The notes: generated from the letters alone by a model not told the origin. Numbered from the stretch's first letter, positions 1 to 9,146 are shown. The stretch is DNA of 64,000 nucleotides from Myxococcales bacterium (GCA_018780435.1 JADMJS010000232.1:1-64000), one strand, 5' to 3'. Translations and numbers: made by a program.

Positions 1-74
1 CCGTCGTGACGCCGGCAAGCCACGCCACGGACGGCCCGAGCACGAGCCCGCCGGCTGTCCCACGACAATGGGGG

Positions 75-220
75 TGAGAATGGCGGGACTGGGCGGGAAC
101 GCGCGGGACGCGGCGGGATGATTGAAGAATCGCGCGAGATCCGGACATGAGAATGTGGCGCGGAGATCCGGACTGAAAGGGGGTTTTCGGCCGGATTCTC
201 ATGATCGGATCTCGTTCGGG
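75..220. repeat. Candidate left prophage end with transposase-binding-like repeats
   Basis: TGAGAATGGCGGG at 75; GAGATCCGGACATGAGAAT at 136-154; GAGATCCGGAC at 163-173; inverted GAGATCCGATCATGAGAATCC at 213-193. Confidence 0.55.
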
Positions 221-295
221 CGCTCGCTCGCTCGAGGGGGTTCGTGCGGACGTTTGTTCGGGCGGGTTTGTTCGGGTTTGTGGGCGAGGGCAAGC

Positions 296-850
296 TCAGG
301 TCCGCGACGCACGACGTGCAGCAACCCTTGCCTTACGCTCGCGGTCGGCGGCCTCAAATTCGCGGAGGGAAGCTTCCAAGAAGTGCCGGTGCTGGGCGTC
401 GTGACTGACGGCGAACGAACGAAGCCAAGCGGCGAGCTCGGGCAGTCGCTCGCGCTTCGCCGCAAGTGCGTACTTCTCATAAGCGGACGAGAGGCAGGCA
501 TGGCGATCCGACTGGGAGAAGGCATAGCTCTGGCTGGTGTCGATGGAGCCAAAGCGGTGACCGGTCACGTAGGTGAGTTCCGCAATGATCGCCTTGAACT
601 CACGCTCGGACTCAGTCCAGCGACCCGCCGATTGAAGAAAGAGGGGTAGGCGGAGGTGTTCTTTGAAGGGGGCGTAGCGCTCAAGGCCGTGTGCGCGTGC
701 AAGCGCTCGGGCCGCAAGGAGTGATTCAATCGCGGCGTCCCAGCTCGACTGCTTGAGCCTAGTCGCCTCGGCATGCAGGCGAGCGATTTCCTTCTCCAGT
801 GGGCTTGGTTCGCTAGTCACTATTCCGTATGGTGGCAAGGTAGACCTCAT
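296..850 (-). CDS. Hypothetical alpha-helical (TPR-like) protein between the left end and the repressor
   Basis: 184-aa ORF, Ala/Leu/Arg-rich helical pattern; lies inside the proposed left terminus. Confidence 0.55.
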   Translation of the reverse strand: MRSTLPPYGIVTSEPSPLEKEIARLHAEATRLKQSSWDAAIESLLAARALARAHGLERYAPFKEHLRLPLFLQSAGRWTESEREFKAIIAELTYVTGHRFGSIDTSQSYAFSQSDRHACLSSAYEKYALAAKRERLPELAAWLRSFAVSHDAQHRHFLEASLREFEAADRERKARVAARRASRT

Positions 851-892
851 TTGGTTTTGCGGGTCACTTCGGGACGCTGTCCGGAGAAGCGT

Positions 893-930
893 GCTGAGCC
901 CTCGAGTCGGTTGTGATTCGAGGGCTCAGC
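893..930. repeat. Perfect 13-bp inverted repeat (terminator or operator-like hairpin)
   Basis: GCTGAGCCCTCGA ... 12 nt ... TCGAGGGCTCAGC. Confidence 0.7.
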
Positions 931-990
931 ACGGCGCTCCGTGGGTGGTCGCCGTGCAGTCAGAGATGGGGACCCGTTGTCCTCGTGGTG

Positions 991-1515
991 CTACCGGTCT
1001 GCCTTCCTCCCGGCACGACTTCCCAGCCGAGGCGCATCATGAGCCCCTGGTAGTCCGGCCTTTTTTTCTCCTGGGTCGATGGCAGCTAGGAAGCCGAGCA
1101 CTTTGCCCTTCACCTTCGGATCCACTTCGGTGCTCAGGTGGATCCGCATCACCGCCCGGATGTTGTCCCCGAGCTCGGAGTCCTCGAGCTCACCCGCGAC
1201 CCGGTAGATGCCCGGCACGTCGGGGTTGAATTCGACAACTTTCACCAACTTTGGACCGGCCGTTTCCCCCGCATCGGGATTGCCGCGACCGAGAACTAGC
1301 CAGTCGAGCGATATCCCCAATTGAGTAGCGATCGCCTGTAGTGCTTCGAAGCCCGGAGTTGATCGGCCGTTCATCCAGTTGTGTACCGTACTGAGCGGAT
1401 ACTGGATGCGGGACGCTAGCTCCGTCTGTGACGCAACCCCTCGGAGTTGCATCAGTTCTCGAAGTCGGTCGGCGAAACTCCCCAAAAGAGCATTCTCATC
1501 CTTGACTATCCTCAA
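991..1515 (-). CDS. Phage repressor, XRE-type HTH (TTG start)
   Basis: FADRLRELMQLRGVASQTELASRIQYPLSTVHNWMNGRSTPGFEALQAIATQLGISLDWL; divergent to the early genes. Confidence 0.85.
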   Translation of the reverse strand: MRIVKDENALLGSFADRLRELMQLRGVASQTELASRIQYPLSTVHNWMNGRSTPGFEALQAIATQLGISLDWLVLGRGNPDAGETAGPKLVKVVEFNPDVPGIYRVAGELEDSELGDNIRAVMRIHLSTEVDPKVKGKVLGFLAAIDPGEKKAGLPGAHDAPRLGSRAGRKADR

Positions 1516-1525
1516 TTGAGGATAG
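1506..1525. promoter_or_regulatory. Perfect 20-bp palindrome, candidate repressor operator
   Basis: CTATCCTCAATTGAGGATAG in the divergent repressor/early promoter region, overlapping the repressor start codon. Confidence 0.65.
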
Positions 1526-1566
1526 ATTCTCCCGTTGCTTGCCCCCGCAAGCGACGGAGTTCAACA

Positions 1567-1804
1567 AGTGGCACCCAACGAAATCAGAGCCCTCCTCGTC
1601 CTTCGCGGCGTCCGCATCACGGACATCGCGCAACAGTGCAACGCATCGCGCCAGCACGTCGGTCAGGTGGTCTCAGGGATGCGGGCAACACCTCGCATTC
1701 GCGAGGCCATTGCCTTCGCCCTTGGCACCACCGTTGACGCCCTCTTCACGACCGTCCGGCAGCCACTCTCGAAGCTCGAGAAGTTGGTTGCTTGCGGACG
1801 ATAG
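1567..1804 (+). CDS. Ner-like HTH regulator
   Basis: APNEIRALLVLRGVRITDIAQQCNASRQHVGQVVSGMRATPRIREAIAFALGTT; GTG start at 1567 preferred over 1535. Confidence 0.7.
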
Positions 1805-1826
1805 CAAGCGGGCGGCTCGAGTAGCA

Positions 1827-2303
1827 ATGGCCAAAGGCACGTCACGTCCAGCCACAGCGCCGCAAGGGCTCCCGCCCCTGCTGGCGCTGATAGAACGCGC
1901 AAAGGAAGCCCCTCCGGTGGTGCTGCCTACCGCGTCGCTCGATCTGGACGCGTCGCTCCGGAAGGCCGTTGCCACGGCTATCGCAGGATGTCCGCACTCC
2001 CGCCAGACGATTGCCGACGAGCTGACGCGACTCGTTGGACGAGAGGTCACCGAGACCACGCTCAACGCATGGACAGCGCCAACGAAGGAGACGCACCGGT
2101 TTCCGGCGGCCTACCTCCCGGCGCTGGTGCGCGTGACCGGCTCGTTGGCCCCTCTGATGGTGCTCGCTGAGGCGGCCGGCGCTCACGTGGTCGACAGCCA
2201 GACCATGCTCCTGGCTGAGCGGACGAAGCTGGAACGCAGCATCAAGGCGGCTCGAAAGGGTCTTGTAGCGATCGACGCCGCGCTCCCGGAGGTCGAGCTT
2301 TGA
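1827..2303 (+). CDS. Hypothetical early phage protein
   Basis: MAKGTSRPATAPQGLPPL...; 4-bp overlap with the transposase gene. Confidence 0.65.
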   Translation: MAKGTSRPATAPQGLPPLLALIERAKEAPPVVLPTASLDLDASLRKAVATAIAGCPHSRQTIADELTRLVGREVTETTLNAWTAPTKETHRFPAAYLPALVRVTGSLAPLMVLAEAAGAHVVDSQTMLLAERTKLERSIKAARKGLVAIDAALPEVEL

Positions 2304-4216
2304 GCTCGCCGATGCGCTGGCTTTCGGCCGTGGAGATTGCCGCGGTGGCGGGCGTTCACGAGCGTATCGTTCGGCTCCGTGCGGCACGCGACGGGTGGCG
2401 CTGTCAGCTCGAACCCGTAACGACTGGTCCAGCACGGAAGGTCTACGCAGCCGCCGACGTACCGCAGGCCTGGCTGCCCGCCGCTCCCGAGGCGACCGTC
2501 GATCTCTCGGCCGAGCGGGTCGCCGCCGTCAGCGCCTGGAAGCGATGGCTAGAGGGAAGCCCCGAGCCTGCCGTCGATGCGACCGCGACCTTTATCGCGC
2601 TTTGGAACGCTGAGCCCGGCCAGCTTCACATCTCGGCCGCCTCCCTCTACCGCTGGCGAAAGGCCATCGACGAAGCCGACCGCGACACGCTCACGGCGCC
2701 GCTCCCCGGCACACCAACCGAGTGGCCCGCCGGCCTCTGGGACGAGTTCCGGAAAGAGTGGCTCCGCCCGCAAAAGCCGGCCATCGCCCAGTCCCGCCGC
2801 AACGCCATCCGCGCCCTGAAGCTCGACGAGTCCAAGTGCCCGTCACTACGCACCTTCCAGCGCCGCGTGGACGAAGAGATCCAGACCGCCGAGCGCGTGT
2901 TCCTGCGCGAGGGCCGCAAGGCCTTCGTCGACACGGTAGCGCCCTACGTGGTGCGCGACTGGGGGATGGTCGGCGCCAACGGCGTCTGGTTCGGCGACCA
3001 TCACCAGTTCGATTTCGTCGTCGCCCACCCTGAAGACGGGCGACCGATGCGCCCCTGGCTCACGGCATGGATGGACGGCCGCTCGCGCAAGCTCGTGGGC
3101 TGGGTCCTCACCGCGCAGCCCAACAGCACCACGGTCCTCGCGGCGTTCATCCGCGGCGTCCGCCTCCACGGTTGCCCGGCCGAGACCTACATCGACAACG
3201 GCAAGGACTACCGGAACCGCCAGCTCTTCGGCGGCCGCCCGAAGAAGGGCGAGCTGACCACCTTCAAGGCCGGACTCGACGAGACCGTCGCCAAGTCCAT
3301 GGCCGAACTCCTCGAAATCACGGTGCACTTCGCGCTCCCATATAACGCGAAGGCCAAGCCCATCGAACGCTTCTTCGGGACGTTGGCCGGGGACTTCTCC
3401 AAGGACTTCCCCACCTATTGCGGTCGCAACCCGGTCGAGCGCCCTGAGCTCCAACCCGCCACGGTCCGAAAGCTCCACGCGGCCGGGAAGCTGCCGACCT
3501 TCGCCGACGTCGAAGAGGCCCTCACCGACTACCTCGAAAACGACTACCACGTGCGCCCGCACGCTGGTGAGAGCGGCATGGACGGACGCTCGCCTGCGGC
3601 CGTGTTCGCCGCCGAGCTCGTCGAGAAGCGCACGGTGCCTGAGCACCTCCTCGCCGTGGTGGCCATGCCCGCCGGGCGCCCGGTCCGCGTGACGCGCGGC
3701 GGGCTCGTGCGCATGGACAACGTGCAGTACTTCGCGAACGAACTGTTCGCCGGCCACGTCGGGCGTGACGTCACGCTCCGCCGCGACCTCGCCGACACGA
3801 ACGCGGTCCACGTGTACGAGGGCCAGCGCTACCTCTGCACTGCGCGAGCGTTGGCGAAGGTCTCACCACTGGCGGCCAAGCCGGCCGAGATTGAGGCAGT
3901 ACTCCGCAGTCAGCGCCGGGCGCCGGTCGAGACGCCCGCGGCGCCGTCGTCGCGCGTGGATCGCTCGCGCTCGCGACGTGCGGCGGGACAGGCCGTGCAG
4001 CCGAGCGAGGCCCCCGCGGCCGCCGTCACGCGGCTCGTGCAACCCAACATCGAATCTCCGGACGAGGTCCGGAGTGAGCGGGCGGCGAACGCCGAGCTCG
4101 GGCGTGTGCTCGAGATGCGGCGTCCCTCGACCGCACCACCGGAGGTGCCCGATCCGCGGGCCCTCTTGCTGGCGGAATACCAGCGAATCAAGGCCAGAAA
4201 GGAGCAAACCCGATGA
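2300..4216 (+). CDS. Mu-type DDE transposase (MuA-like)
   Basis: 638 aa; GVWFGDHHQFDFVV, ETYIDNGKDYRNR and YNAKAKPIERFFGTL read as a DDE catalytic core; followed by a MuB-like ATPase. Confidence 0.93.
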   Translation: MSSPMRWLSAVEIAAVAGVHERIVRLRAARDGWRCQLEPVTTGPARKVYAAADVPQAWLPAAPEATVDLSAERVAAVSAWKRWLEGSPEPAVDATATFIALWNAEPGQLHISAASLYRWRKAIDEADRDTLTAPLPGTPTEWPAGLWDEFRKEWLRPQKPAIAQSRRNAIRALKLDESKCPSLRTFQRRVDEEIQTAERVFLREGRKAFVDTVAPYVVRDWGMVGANGVWFGDHHQFDFVVAHPEDGRPMRPWLTAWMDGRSRKLVGWVLTAQPNSTTVLAAFIRGVRLHGCPAETYIDNGKDYRNRQLFGGRPKKGELTTFKAGLDETVAKSMAELLEITVHFALPYNAKAKPIERFFGTLAGDFSKDFPTYCGRNPVERPELQPATVRKLHAAGKLPTFADVEEALTDYLENDYHVRPHAGESGMDGRSPAAVFAAELVEKRTVPEHLLAVVAMPAGRPVRVTRGGLVRMDNVQYFANELFAGHVGRDVTLRRDLADTNAVHVYEGQRYLCTARALAKVSPLAAKPAEIEAVLRSQRRAPVETPAAPSSRVDRSRSRRAAGQAVQPSEAPAAAVTRLVQPNIESPDEVRSERAANAELGRVLEMRRPSTAPPEVPDPRALLLAEYQRIKARKEQTR

Positions 4217-5163
4217 CGACGACTCACACGACGGAGACGCCGACGCCCAGCCGCGTCGACCGCGCTCGCCACGCACTCGGCAACCACCTTGCCCGCACGA
4301 AGACCAGCCAGAACGACGCGGCCAAACAGCTCGGCTACTCAGCGTCGGCGCTGTCCAGCTTCCTCCGCGGCCACTACGCGGGCGACGCGGACGAAATCGC
4401 CATGCGCGTCGAGGAGATGATCAACCGCGCCGAGAAGCGCGAGGAGCTGCCGCAGGTGGATAGCGGCGCGTGGCGCGAGACCACGATCGCGAAGCTGGTC
4501 TACACGGGCCTCTCGCGCTGTCACGACCGCCGTCGACTGGGGCTCATCACGGGCGATGCCGGCCTCGGCAAGACCAGCACCATCGACCACTACCTCGGGG
4601 AGCACCGGAGCGCCGTCATGGTGCGGGTCAACTCGACCTGCTCGCGGCCGCACTACCTCCTAAAGGCCATCGGCGCCGCGCTCGGCGTGCGGGTCCCGGC
4701 CAGTCTTTACGAGGCCGCCACCGTGGTGAGCGACGCCCTGCGCGGGAGCGACCGGCTGCTCATCCTCGACGAGGCTCAGCGGCTCACAGCGCCAGCCCTG
4801 GAGGTCGTTCGCGACCTCTACGACTCCGCCAAAATCGGCATCGTCCTCGTGGGTAACCAGGCCGTTCAGGCTCAGGTGTACGGCGCCGGGCAGGCTGCGT
4901 TCGCGCAGCACTTCAGCCGCCTCGCGATCCACGTCTCCGTCACCAACGAGATGATCACGCTCGCCGACCTAGAGCTGTTCGTCGGTGGACACATCCCGTC
5001 CAGTGATCTCGCGTCGCGCAAGTACCTCCTGGAGCTGACGCGCCGCGGAGGCTTCCGGACCGCGCTCTTCACGCTCGAGCTCGCGCTCGAATGGCGGGAT
5101 GAGGCGACGTCCTTCGTGCAGACGCTGAAGGCGGCGCATGCGCAGCGCGGGTTCGTCCAATGA
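4213..5163 (+). CDS. MuB-like AAA+ target-DNA activator
   Basis: Walker A GDAGLGKTS, Walker B LLILDEAQRL, N-terminal HTH-like region. Confidence 0.92.
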   Translation: MTTTHTTETPTPSRVDRARHALGNHLARTKTSQNDAAKQLGYSASALSSFLRGHYAGDADEIAMRVEEMINRAEKREELPQVDSGAWRETTIAKLVYTGLSRCHDRRRLGLITGDAGLGKTSTIDHYLGEHRSAVMVRVNSTCSRPHYLLKAIGAALGVRVPASLYEAATVVSDALRGSDRLLILDEAQRLTAPALEVVRDLYDSAKIGIVLVGNQAVQAQVYGAGQAAFAQHFSRLAIHVSVTNEMITLADLELFVGGHIPSSDLASRKYLLELTRRGGFRTALFTLELALEWRDEATSFVQTLKAAHAQRGFVQ

Positions 5164-5441
5164 AGGCGGCCCCGGTCCCCTCGCCCGGGCAGGGCGGGCG
5201 CTACTACGAAGTCGGCGTCACCGTGATCCTGAACATCCACGCCACGTCGGAGAACGACGCCCAGAGCCACGCGGCCGACCTCCTGTGTCGGCCGTCCACC
5301 ACCGGGCGCGTGCTCGGTGCACCCCATCTCGAATTCGAATGGTGCGAGGAGCTGTCCGACGACGAGCTCGAAGAGGCCGCCCTCGCGCTGCACCTAGTCA
5401 CCGAGGGCATGGTCGCCCTCCAGGAGGAGTCCGCATCATGA
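5160..5441 (+). CDS. Hypothetical phage protein
   Basis: 93-aa ORF with tight overlaps to both neighbours. Confidence 0.55.
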   Translation: MKAAPVPSPGQGGRYYEVGVTVILNIHATSENDAQSHAADLLCRPSTTGRVLGAPHLEFEWCEELSDDELEEAALALHLVTEGMVALQEESAS

Positions 5442-5983
5442 GTCGTCTTCACAGTCCCGACGGAATCAACACGCTCGAAGAGGCGGAGGCCACGCTGGCC
5501 CAGCTCGCGCTGGCAGCGGACCGAATCGCCAAGACCGAGAGCGTCGCCCAGAAGCGCATCGACACCATCAAGGCCGAGCTTCAGGCCGCGACCGCAGCGG
5601 ACGAGGCCATCGTCGAGCTGCACACGCGCCGGCTTGAGGAGTGGGCCGAGAAGGCCCGCGCCGAGCTGTGGGCCGGCAAGAAGAGCAAGAAGTTCCGGGG
5701 CGGGTCGATGGGCTGGCGCCTATCGTCGGCCCTCGAGCTGCGCGCGAAGCCGGACGACGTGCTCCAAGCGCTCGTGGATCGGAAGCTCTTCGAGGCCATC
5801 AAGGTCACGGAGTCGCTCAAGAAAGCGGTCATCAAAGACTACCCCCCGTCGCTCCAAGTCGAGCTCGGGGTGGAGTTCGTGACGCGGGACAAGTTCTTCG
5901 TCGAGCCCGACAAAGACACGAATCGCGAGGCGAGCCCGCGCATCAAGGCGCCGCCGAAGGGTGGGCCGGGGGGTGAGGCGTGA
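5438..5983 (+). CDS. Gam-like host-nuclease inhibitor
   Basis: Coiled-coil N-terminus, then KFRGGSMGWRLSSALELRAKPDDVLQALVDRKLFEAIKVTESLKKAVIK; follows MuB as in Mu-like phages. Confidence 0.75.
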   Translation: MSRLHSPDGINTLEEAEATLAQLALAADRIAKTESVAQKRIDTIKAELQAATAADEAIVELHTRRLEEWAEKARAELWAGKKSKKFRGGSMGWRLSSALELRAKPDDVLQALVDRKLFEAIKVTESLKKAVIKDYPPSLQVELGVEFVTRDKFFVEPDKDTNREASPRIKAPPKGGPGGEA

Positions 5984-6276
5984 AGTACTTCACCGTCACG
6001 TTCAAGAAGGAGATCACCTTCTCGGTCCTGGTGCGAGCTGAGGACAGGGAAGACGCTGTCGACCTCGCCAGCTCGCTCGATGCTGATTCGTTGGAGTTTA
6101 CGGACGGCATCAAGACCGATGAGTCTGACTTCTCCGTCGATGTCGTGGAGGAAGCGTCGTCGTGCCGACTCAGGGATTCGGACGTCGTGGTTCATGACGC
6201 GATCGACGAGGAAGACGACTACTACGTCACGACGCTGGGCGAGCTGCGCGCAGCCGAAGCCAAGAGGGAGGTGTAG
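5980..6276 (+). CDS. Hypothetical phage protein
   Basis: 98-aa acidic ORF with 4-bp overlap. Confidence 0.5.
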   Translation: MKYFTVTFKKEITFSVLVRAEDREDAVDLASSLDADSLEFTDGIKTDESDFSVDVVEEASSCRLRDSDVVVHDAIDEEDDYYVTTLGELRAAEAKREV

Positions 6277-6278
6277 TC

Positions 6279-6542
6279 ATGGCCCGACTTCGTCTTCCGT
6301 TCTGGCCCGGCTACGCGCTAACCCTGACGCTACGTCGCCAGCATCACGCCGTCGAGTTCTGGTGCTGGCTCGACACGCCGCAGACCCGAGTACTCCACCC
6401 GTGGCGCCAGGCGCGACTCGGGGCGGGCTCGCGCCCGGGCCCGGACCGTCGGCCGCTCCCTGCGCCCGGGCTCTTCATGGATCCGGTTGACCGGGACATC
6501 GAAGAGCGACGCTCGGGCGTGTGCCTCCCGGAGGTGCAGTGA
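6279..6542 (+). CDS. Hypothetical phage protein
   Basis: 87-aa ORF in operon context. Confidence 0.4.
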   Translation: MARLRLPFWPGYALTLTLRRQHHAVEFWCWLDTPQTRVLHPWRQARLGAGSRPGPDRRPLPAPGLFMDPVDRDIEERRSGVCLPEVQ

Positions 6543-6868
6543 TGCAGCGCAACAACGCAGCCTCCGCACAGCTTGAGCTCTTCCGGCTCCCACCCCCGCG
6601 CCCGCGGGACGCCAACCCGACCCAGCGGCCGACGCGCCGCGGGGTGGGGTGCGTGCTTCGTCACTGCGGGAAGGACGTTTCGACGCTCGACTGTGCGTGC
6701 ATCAAGGCTCTCCCCGAAGACCTTCAAGGCGCGTTCAAGGCGGCTTTCGACGACCGTGAACAGGGACCGGAAGAGCGACGCCAACAGGCCGAGGACTACT
6801 GGTGGGACGTCGTGGTGGCGTGCCGCCAGATGCTCCGCGAGCTGCTCGGGCCCGAGCGACGCCGATAG
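6542..6868 (+). CDS. Hypothetical phage protein
   Basis: ATG at 6542 overlaps the upstream stop; Cys-containing CVLRHCGKDVSTLDCACIKALP. Confidence 0.45.
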   Translation: MQRNNAASAQLELFRLPPPRPRDANPTQRPTRRGVGCVLRHCGKDVSTLDCACIKALPEDLQGAFKAAFDDREQGPEERRQQAEDYWWDVVVACRQMLRELLGPERRR

Positions 6869-6961
6869 CGGGCGCGGCCGCGAGCCTTCGGGTTCGCGGC
6901 CCCGTCCTGACCCAGCGACTGCGGTCGTTGGGTCAGGCGGTTGCCCAAGAGGAGCAGGACG

Positions 6962-7150
6962 ATGAACGAACAAGAACCCAAGAACCGGTTGCGCATCTGT
7001 CCGCGCTGCGGCGGCAACGGCTACGTCCACATTCACCAGCACTGGCGGCATGGCCGATTCGGCCGCCCTCGCCGCATCGAGTGCTCGGTCTGTAGTGGGG
7101 TCGGTGCGTGGGTCGAGACGGGCTCGACTGGCGAGGTGCGTCATGGCTGA
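6962..7150 (+). CDS. Small zinc-finger-like protein
   Basis: CPRCGGNGYV ... CSVCSGVG, two DnaJ-like CxxCxG motifs. Confidence 0.6.
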   Translation: MNEQEPKNRLRICPRCGGNGYVHIHQHWRHGRFGRPRRIECSVCSGVGAWVETGSTGEVRHG

Positions 7151-7394
7151 GCGCAAGACGCCGCTGCGCTTCCGAGTCGAGGTAATCGTGGACGGCCGAA
7201 AGCTCACCGAGCGCGAACAGAAAGCTCTCCACAAGTGGGCGTCCAGTCTCTTCTCGGGCGTGCCAGAGGTGAGCGTCGACCAGTTCGTAGTGTTCGACAG
7301 CAACCAACGATTCGAGTTCAGAGCCCCGAACTTCTGGGAGCGCAAGCGCACGAAGCACGCGGTGAGTCTTGAGCTGAGCGGAGAGAAGTCATGA
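7143..7394 (+). CDS. Hypothetical phage protein
   Basis: MAERKTPLRFRVEVIVDGRKL...; overlaps with flanking ORFs. Confidence 0.5.
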   Translation: MAERKTPLRFRVEVIVDGRKLTEREQKALHKWASSLFSGVPEVSVDQFVVFDSNQRFEFRAPNFWERKRTKHAVSLELSGEKS

Positions 7395-7873
7395 GCGGCC
7401 GCACCCGCCCCGGCCGACCGCTCACGCCGCGCATCACAACCAAACAGATCGCCGTCCTCCACGTCGCGCGAAAGCAGCTCGGCTGGGATGAGGCGACCTA
7501 TCGCGACGTCCTGCGCGGCATTGCTGGCGTCGAGTCGTCGAAGGACCTGACGCACGCGATGTTCGAGGCGGTCCTGGAGCACGCGAAGCACTGCGGGTTC
7601 CACCTCACGGCGCCGCTCTTTCAGCGTGTCGCGCCGTCGGCAGCGCGTCCGGCGCCGACGCCCGCCCAGCTCCATCTCCTGCGCGAGCTCTTCGAGCAGC
7701 TCGGCTGGGATGCAGCTCGTCAGCGCGGCTTCTGCATGCGGATGACGAAGCGGCCGTGGCCGCAGACGAACGCCGACGCCATCAAGGTGACGGAGGCCCT
7801 GAAGGCCATGATTGCGCGGGGCTACGGCGACCGAAAGGCGAAGGGCGCCGAGCCGCCTCCGGAGGCAGCATGA
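7391..7873 (+). CDS. GemA/gp16-family (DUF1018-like) phage regulatory protein
   Basis: ITTKQIAVLHVARKQLGWDEATYRDVLRGIAGVESSKDLTHAMFEAVLEHAKHCGF. Confidence 0.82.
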   Translation: MSGRTRPGRPLTPRITTKQIAVLHVARKQLGWDEATYRDVLRGIAGVESSKDLTHAMFEAVLEHAKHCGFHLTAPLFQRVAPSAARPAPTPAQLHLLRELFEQLGWDAARQRGFCMRMTKRPWPQTNADAIKVTEALKAMIARGYGDRKAKGAEPPPEAA

Positions 7874-8088
7874 GCCACACCGCCCTTGAGCTTGTGGAGG
7901 CCCTTCGGTGGGTGGGCCTGGGCTTGGTTATCGCGGTCCCCCTCGCGATGGCGTGGCTCGGTCGCCGCCGCCCGAAGGGACATGGCGTCGCGGAGTACTC
8001 CGTCGAGGCCGACGTCGGCGACGAGCTGCGCTTCGTGGCGGCTGACGAGCGAATCGCCTGCGATGAGCCGGCGCGCGAGGTGGCGTGA
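7870..8088 (+). CDS. Small single-pass membrane protein
   Basis: ALRWVGLGLVIAVPLAMAWLGRRR transmembrane stretch. Confidence 0.5.
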   Translation: MSHTALELVEALRWVGLGLVIAVPLAMAWLGRRRPKGHGVAEYSVEADVGDELRFVAADERIACDEPAREVA

Positions 8089-8170
8089 TGGGCAACGAAT
8101 CCGTGCTCCTGACGCGACTTGCACTCTGGCGTCTTTGCCACGCGCTCGCCGCGGCGGCGTGGGGTAGGCG

Positions 8171-8671
8171 ATGAGCTTCACCGCGCCCCACTCCTGGGCC
8201 GCGCTGTCAGAAAGTGACACGTGGTGGCGACTCCAGTGGGTACAGTCGCGCTCCACCGTCGAGCTCGCCGCCCGCCTTGAGCTGCCGCTCGAAGACGTCC
8301 ACGCGCGACTGCACCGCGCCGGCATCGACCAGCTCCGCGGCCGCCCGCCCGAGGGACAGCGGCTGCTCATCGAGCTGCCGACGCGGCGCGAGTCGCGTTG
8401 GGTGGTGCGCGTGACACCGGCGTCCGAGCTGGAGAACCCCGTCAACATCGAGCTGGTCGCGTACACGCGGCGCGAGGCGTGCCACGCGGCGCGTCTGTAC
8501 GCGCTGCGCGAGCAGCTCCTTACCACCGTCGCTGGGTCGACGGTCGTCATTAGGGAGCCACTACGTGGAGAGCACGCCGCAACCGCATCCGGACCCGGTC
8601 CGAGTCCCGATCCTGACCCTCAACGAACGCGTGCGGGTCGAGCTCACTCCGTTCGGCCGGCGCGCCTTTGA
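8171..8671 (+). CDS. Hypothetical phage protein with HTH-like N-terminus
   Basis: WWRLQWVQSRSTVELAARLELPLEDVHARLHRAGID. Confidence 0.5.
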   Translation: MSFTAPHSWAALSESDTWWRLQWVQSRSTVELAARLELPLEDVHARLHRAGIDQLRGRPPEGQRLLIELPTRRESRWVVRVTPASELENPVNIELVAYTRREACHAARLYALREQLLTTVAGSTVVIREPLRGEHAATASGPGPSPDPDPQRTRAGRAHSVRPARL

Positions 8672-8855
8672 CGCCTACATGCGCGCCGCGCGCGTCGACC
8701 CGCGGACCGAGCTGCGCGCGTGCGGCGGGGACGCCGACAAGTCCGTCTGGGTCGGCCACCTCTGGCGCCTCGCGCACATCTGGGGTTCATCGCTCGGTCA
8801 CCACGGCCCGTCGCTCCTCTTTGAGTGTGTCGAGATCATGAGCCCGCGCCCGTGA
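8565..8855 (+). CDS. Hypothetical phage protein
   Basis: 96-aa ORF; overlaps the 3' end of the previous ORF. Confidence 0.4.
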   Translation: MESTPQPHPDPVRVPILTLNERVRVELTPFGRRAFDAYMRAARVDPRTELRACGGDADKSVWVGHLWRLAHIWGSSLGHHGPSLLFECVEIMSPRP

Positions 8856-9088
8856 TGAAGCGCCCCCGCTACCTGTCCGTGCATGTCGTCGCGCAACGAT
8901 TGGGCATCTCCACCCGGAGCGTGCTACGTCTAATCGACTCGGGCGAGCTGCCCGCGTGGCGGCCCGGACAGCGAGCATGGCAGGTCAGTGAGCTGGACCT
9001 CGCCAATTACATCGCCCGGCGCGGCGGGAATATAGAGGCTAGGCAAGCCGGTAATTCCCCGCGACGTGCACGGGTTGAATCCGCTTAG
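8855..9088 (+). CDS. Excisionase/MerR-type HTH protein
   Basis: YLSVHVVAQRLGISTRSVLRLIDSGELPAWRPGQRAWQVSELDLANYI. Confidence 0.7.
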   Translation: MKRPRYLSVHVVAQRLGISTRSVLRLIDSGELPAWRPGQRAWQVSELDLANYIARRGGNIEARQAGNSPRRARVESA

Positions 9089-9146
9089 CGGCCATAGCAG
9101 ACACCAGGGATTCCAGTGAGTTACGTGAGCCTGTAGGTTCCGACTC

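Noticed and set aside
9030-9146. Possible tRNA (GGTTGAATCC resembles a T-loop)
   Set aside because: No matching acceptor, D-arm or anticodon arm could be built around it.
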